DNA from: Rhizophagus irregularis
Taxonomy: Eukaryota > Glomeromycota > Glomeromycetes > Glomerales > Glomeraceae
NCBI RefSeq assembly: GCF_026210795.1
Contig: NC_089436.1
Span: 2,418,001 to 2,482,000, forward strand
Direction: 5' to 3'
Length of the DNA: 64,000 nucleotides
Below the pieces are notes generated by a model. That model made no database searches, had not been told where the DNA came from, and worked only from the letters and a program-made list of their open reading frames with translations. Shown here piece after piece: positions 60,401-64,000 of this stretch; position 1 is the first letter of the stretch, and each line of letters begins with the position of its first letter. Position numbers and translations under genes: made by a program.

Positions 60401-61270
60401 TGGTTAATGACTTGGTTTACTTTATTTAACTTTAATTTAAAAGTAACATCTAAATACAAACAATAAATGTTCGAAGTAACAAAGTAACAAATCATTATCA
60501 TAAGGCTGAAGTAAATCACAAACAAATAATAAAAAATCCAAATAGAGAAAAACTTGGATTTTTTCACCCTGTTACTTGACTTTTGGTGTAAATTGTGTAA
60601 CTGCACGCGATGGTGAATTTTTTTTTCTAACTGGTGAAGTAATTTAAAAATAGTTGATTGTTTTTCCGTTAATGTTTTCATTTTAATTGATATTTTCCAT
60701 TTTAATCTTTGTTGAGAAGTTTCTTCTTTCTAAATAGAGATTAATTTGTTCTGCAAAAACTTTATTACAAAAAAGTGAGTTCATTCAAAAAATATATATA
60801 TATATATATTATTTAATTGGATATCTTTCTTACACGTTTTCTTTGTAAATAAATAACTTCCTTATTTCAATTACTCATATAAAAAAGGTTCATCGTACGT
60901 TGTTTACCATGTATAAATACGGTACTTAATTAAAAATCGTTTATAGGGAGATTAATTTCAGTGTGCTGGGACACCGGCCCTTGTATTTAGATACGACAAT
61001 GATGATTTTTTTTTTTGGAATGATGATTATTTTGAATTTTCATTGGTAGTAATTAATTCAATTTTTTGTGTCACTCGAAAAAAAGTAACCAAACATCCAT
61101 TGACACTTGAACTAAACCTTAATTTCTTGACTTTAACAAGTTTTTTTAAATCTTGTTTATACTTCCAAATTCTATTGGAATTATTGAAATTGGAATATCT
61201 ATTTTTTTTAAAAAAAAGAAATTTTTTTTTTTATCAATAAAACTGAATTCGTTTTTATAGTAATAATGTT
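57500..61270. other. No gene called; AT-rich with microsatellites
   Basis: Simple repeats: ATCGATTCA three times at 58055-58082, TACA repeats at 58463-58497, and AT runs near 59099-59135, 59937-59970 and 60790-60808. Near 60580-60640 (minus) a short stretch reads TSPVRKKNSPSRAVTQFTPK before a stop and could be a last exon, but no other exon could be joined to it. Confidence 0.4.
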
Positions 61271-61531
61271 TTAGGTTTTTTCAATCATAAGGTACATGAA
61301 ATAGATTGTACAGAAAGAATTCATTTTTCGTTCAAAATGTTTGATGTTTGCATTAATAGAATAAAATTTCGGAATCTCTCGCATCATTATCATGCTCCGG
61401 TGAATAAGGTTAACCAAAGAAGAAATAGGAATAATAGAAGAGAAGTTTTTTAATTTTTTGGGGTTCCCAGAAATATTTAATATATGATGAACGAGGAAAA
61501 TAACAATTATTTTTACTAATAATTTTTTCAT
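61271..61531 (-). CDS. Possible small secreted protein
   Basis: Starting at the ATG at 61531, the 86-residue frame opens with MKKLLVKIIVIFLVHHILNI, which has the charge-then-hydrophobic pattern of a signal peptide, followed by GNPKKLKNFSS and a mixed basic remainder. An upstream in-frame ATG would add a low-complexity, Phe/Lys-rich leader that I do not believe. The surrounding DNA is AT-rich, so this may be chance. There is no homology claim. Confidence 0.25.
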   Translation of the reverse strand: MKKLLVKIIVIFLVHHILNISGNPKKLKNFSSIIPISSLVNLIHRSMIMMREIPKFYSINANIKHFERKMNSFCTIYFMYLMIEKT

Positions 61532-63813
61532 TTTAAGAAATGATAAGATTATCATTCCGTTAATCTTGTAAAAAAAAAATCTTAATTTTTTTTTTTTAAT
61601 AAAAAACATCTAAAAAAAAGTTTTCTTGATTTTTTTTGTTGAGTTAACCATGTTTGTTAATTATACTTTCTTTTTATATCTTAAATTTTTTCCCATCTTT
61701 CTTTTTTTTGAAATTATGATCTTTTTTACGAAACATCAATATTAGAATTCGAAACATTTATAGAAATTATACGTTTTATCATCTTAAAAATTTTTTCATG
61801 ATAATTTTTTTTTTTTTTTTACATAATTTATTATGTAGTTAAAATTTCGAACCAATAAAATATATCCCGGATATTGCCGTTAATTAAATATTAATAATAT
61901 GAAATATTATTTATTATTATTATTATTATTTTTTTTTTTTTTTTTAAAAAAAAAAATTTATTTTTTTTTAATTGGTTCATAAATAAATTGATGTTCAGGG
62001 TCCTAATAGTATATGAACTTCATATGCTTAGACCTGTCAAGAGGAAGGATTAAAGAAAATTAATGAGTAACAAATTAAACAATCTCATTTTTCATATTTA
62101 CATCATAAAATAAAAGTTGGGGTAATTAGTAATTAGGTAGGATCTATAAAAAGACAATAAATTTTTCTAAAGGGATTGTTAAATATTTATTTCAGCCTTT
62201 TTTTTTTTTTTTTTCGATTTTACGTCTTCAACTTTAATAATTAAATATTACTGCATGAGAGATAAATCATGTGGCCTAAATGTAATTATAACATACATGA
62301 CATGTTGTATTCACGTGATATAAGTAATTTTTGTGGGGAAAAGTCATTACTTATTAGTCATTAAATCATTTATAGGTCAATAGGTCAAAAGAAAAACAAT
62401 GTTCATTCCACAATGGGTAAGGATAAAAAAGGTCCCAGGATTCGATTTTGGAAGATATTATGCATGTGTAAGCAAGAAGTTGTTTTTTTGCATCTTTTGC
62501 ATTAATTAAAGTTTAATTTTATTGTCAATTTTTATTTTTATTAGAACGTCAAATGATGAGAATAATAAAAAATGATGGGTTTCAGTTTATTGGTGTTTTA
62601 ATTTTTTTTAAATATAGTAGTAATAATAAAGTTATATTGTTCATTACTATTATAGTATTTAATAATAATCGGGATCATTTATTACAAATTATTAATTATA
62701 TCTTGTATTGAACTTATCGTTTAGAAATGCATGTATTTCTTAATGATCATTAATTATTGGTGAATTTATGCAGTGATATCCATATGGTCGATTCTTTATT
62801 AGTCATAGTTTTTTTAGTTACAATCGGGGATACTCATTTACTTTACTTATTTAATACTAAATCGGTTATAAATTGAAAGGGGGACTTGAACCTTTCAATT
62901 TTCTTTGGGAAATGGAAATTTATTACAGTATAAATATAAATATGCCGGTAATACATTTATTCTTTTACTTTGATCTTTGGGGATTATTATGTATATATAT
63001 ATATTTTTTGGTTTTGGTTATTACATAATCGTAATCCAATTTCAAAAAAAATAAAATAAAATAAAATAAATAAATAAATAAAAAAACTCTACTTTTTGTT
63101 TTTGTCGAAAAACAGAAACCAATAATAGTCATCATTATTTTTTTTTCCCTTATTATTTATTATATTAAATCATATTTTTTTTTTCACCTAAAATATATTT
63201 ATTTTCAAAGGAGATATTTTTTTTAAACCAATATTTTTTTTTAAACCTTAAAAATTTTAAAATTTTAAATATTTTAAATATTTTAAATATTTTAGAAATT
63301 TTAGAAATTTTAGAAATTTAAAATATTTTTTTTAAAACCTTCTTTTTTTTTAAACCTTTATTTTTTTTAAACCTTTATTTTAAAATCTTTTAAAACCTTT
63401 TAAACCTTTTTTTTTATTTTTTAAAAAAAAATATTTTCTTTTGAAAATATAAATAATATAATAATATAAATATAAAATTTTTTTATTTTTATTTTTTATT
63501 TTTATTTTTTTTTTATTTGTTTACTTTTTTAAAGCTAAAGGGACGCGCTTTATTTACTGCTACACATAAAAAAAAAAATTAAATTTTTTTTTTTGAATAT
63601 AAAAATGATATAAATTCATACAAACATAATGACACTATTTGTTTATTTTAACGAAAAAAAGAAACACAAAAATCCTAAAATATACAAATTATCCTTTTAA
63701 TAAATTTTTATTATTATAATATTATTTTTTTATTATTAAAGATAAATTTAATAATAATTATAATAATCAATTTTAAATAAATTTATAATTATAATTATAA
63801 TTATAAATTAATT

Positions 63814-63846
<33 letters not shown>

Positions 63847-64000
63847 TTTATTTATTATATATAACTTTTTAAAAAAAAAATATTCAGGTTTTTAATTTGT
63901 TTTAATTTAAAATTATTTTTTTTATTTTTTTTTGTATTGATTTGAAAGGAGAATTTTTTTTTTTTTTTGAAAGCGTCATGAAAGATTTATGAAAGCTTTC
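61532..64000. other. No gene seen; AT-rich with homopolymer runs
   Basis: Long T and A runs, ATT repeats near 61910-61930, AT runs at 63823-63845 and TTTTAAA-type repeats at 63180-63430. A perfect 11-bp hairpin (AAATTGAAAGG and complement, loop GGGACTTGAA) lies at 62870-62901. A short ATG frame at 62413 (MGKDKKGPRIRFWKILCM) is too short to call. Confidence 0.45.

Noticed and set aside
60367-60681. 104-residue minus-strand frame
   Set aside because: The second half is a translation of AT-rich DNA. An alternative frame in the first part looks better but could not be joined to other exons.
62413-62505. Start of a gene at MGKDKKGPRIRF
   Set aside because: Stops within about 30 codons, and joining to the next plausible acceptor creates a stop.
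62870-62901. tRNA B box GGTTCAAGTCC on the minus strand
   Set aside because: The surrounding bases form a simple 11-bp hairpin. No cloverleaf or A box could be drawn.

Overview
This looks like a piece of a very AT-rich, transposon-loaded fungal nuclear genome. The gene content suggests an arbuscular mycorrhizal fungus (Glomeromycotina, Rhizophagus-like), which is an inference. The signs are short GT-AG introns, an intronless F-box/leucine-rich protein with Asn and Ser runs, a Crinkler-type P-loop protein, kinase-like and deaminase-like family members, FAR1-type Mutator transposases, a Plavaka/CACTA transposase, a B-family DNA polymerase of Polinton or linear-plasmid type, and many nested DNA transposons. 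No rRNA, tRNA or CRISPR was found, and there are no operons.

Layout. 1-6.3 kb: degraded mobile genes. A palindromic element (987-1473) abuts a B-family polymerase gene carrying 13 in-frame stops, followed by a Plavaka/CACTA transposase carrying four. 7.2-8.1 kb: a four-exon gene for a Myb/SANT-like DNA-binding protein, probably intact. 10.7-14.8 kb: a 4.1-kb element with 21-bp terminal inverted repeats (TIRs) and TTAA at both edges. It encodes a large zinc-finger protein resembling the DUF6589 group, split by two frameshifts. 17.7-20.4 kb: a pogo-like element holding a smaller pogo-like MITE and a 5'-truncated LINE with a 15-bp target duplication. 20.5-24.5 kb: a Mutator element on the minus strand, interrupted by a 522-bp palindromic element. 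26.05-30.6 kb: a second Mutator element on the plus strand, with a pogo-like element just upstream of its gene.

33.9-36.2 kb: the F-box gene, the longest intact reading frame. 40.2-50.7 kb: a run of broken accessory genes (Crinkler NTPase, deaminase-like, kinase-like, a seven-exon family gene and two unidentified pieces) with no recognisable transposon genes between them. 50.7-64 kb: very AT-rich DNA with simple repeats, an hAT-type MITE with an 8-bp duplication at 54.3 kb, a perfect hairpin at 57.5 kb and one weak small secreted-protein candidate.

How it fits together. Most coding DNA here is dead or dying mobile DNA, and it decays in two ways. The polymerase and Plavaka genes are broken mainly by stop codons explicable as C-to-T changes, with frames otherwise largely preserved. 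The Mutator, DUF6589-like and kinase genes are broken mainly by small indels. One short core sequence recurs in otherwise unrelated palindromic elements across the window. Probably functional genes are the F-box gene and the Myb/SANT-like gene. The most interesting candidate for something little described is the TTAA-flanked DUF6589-like element.
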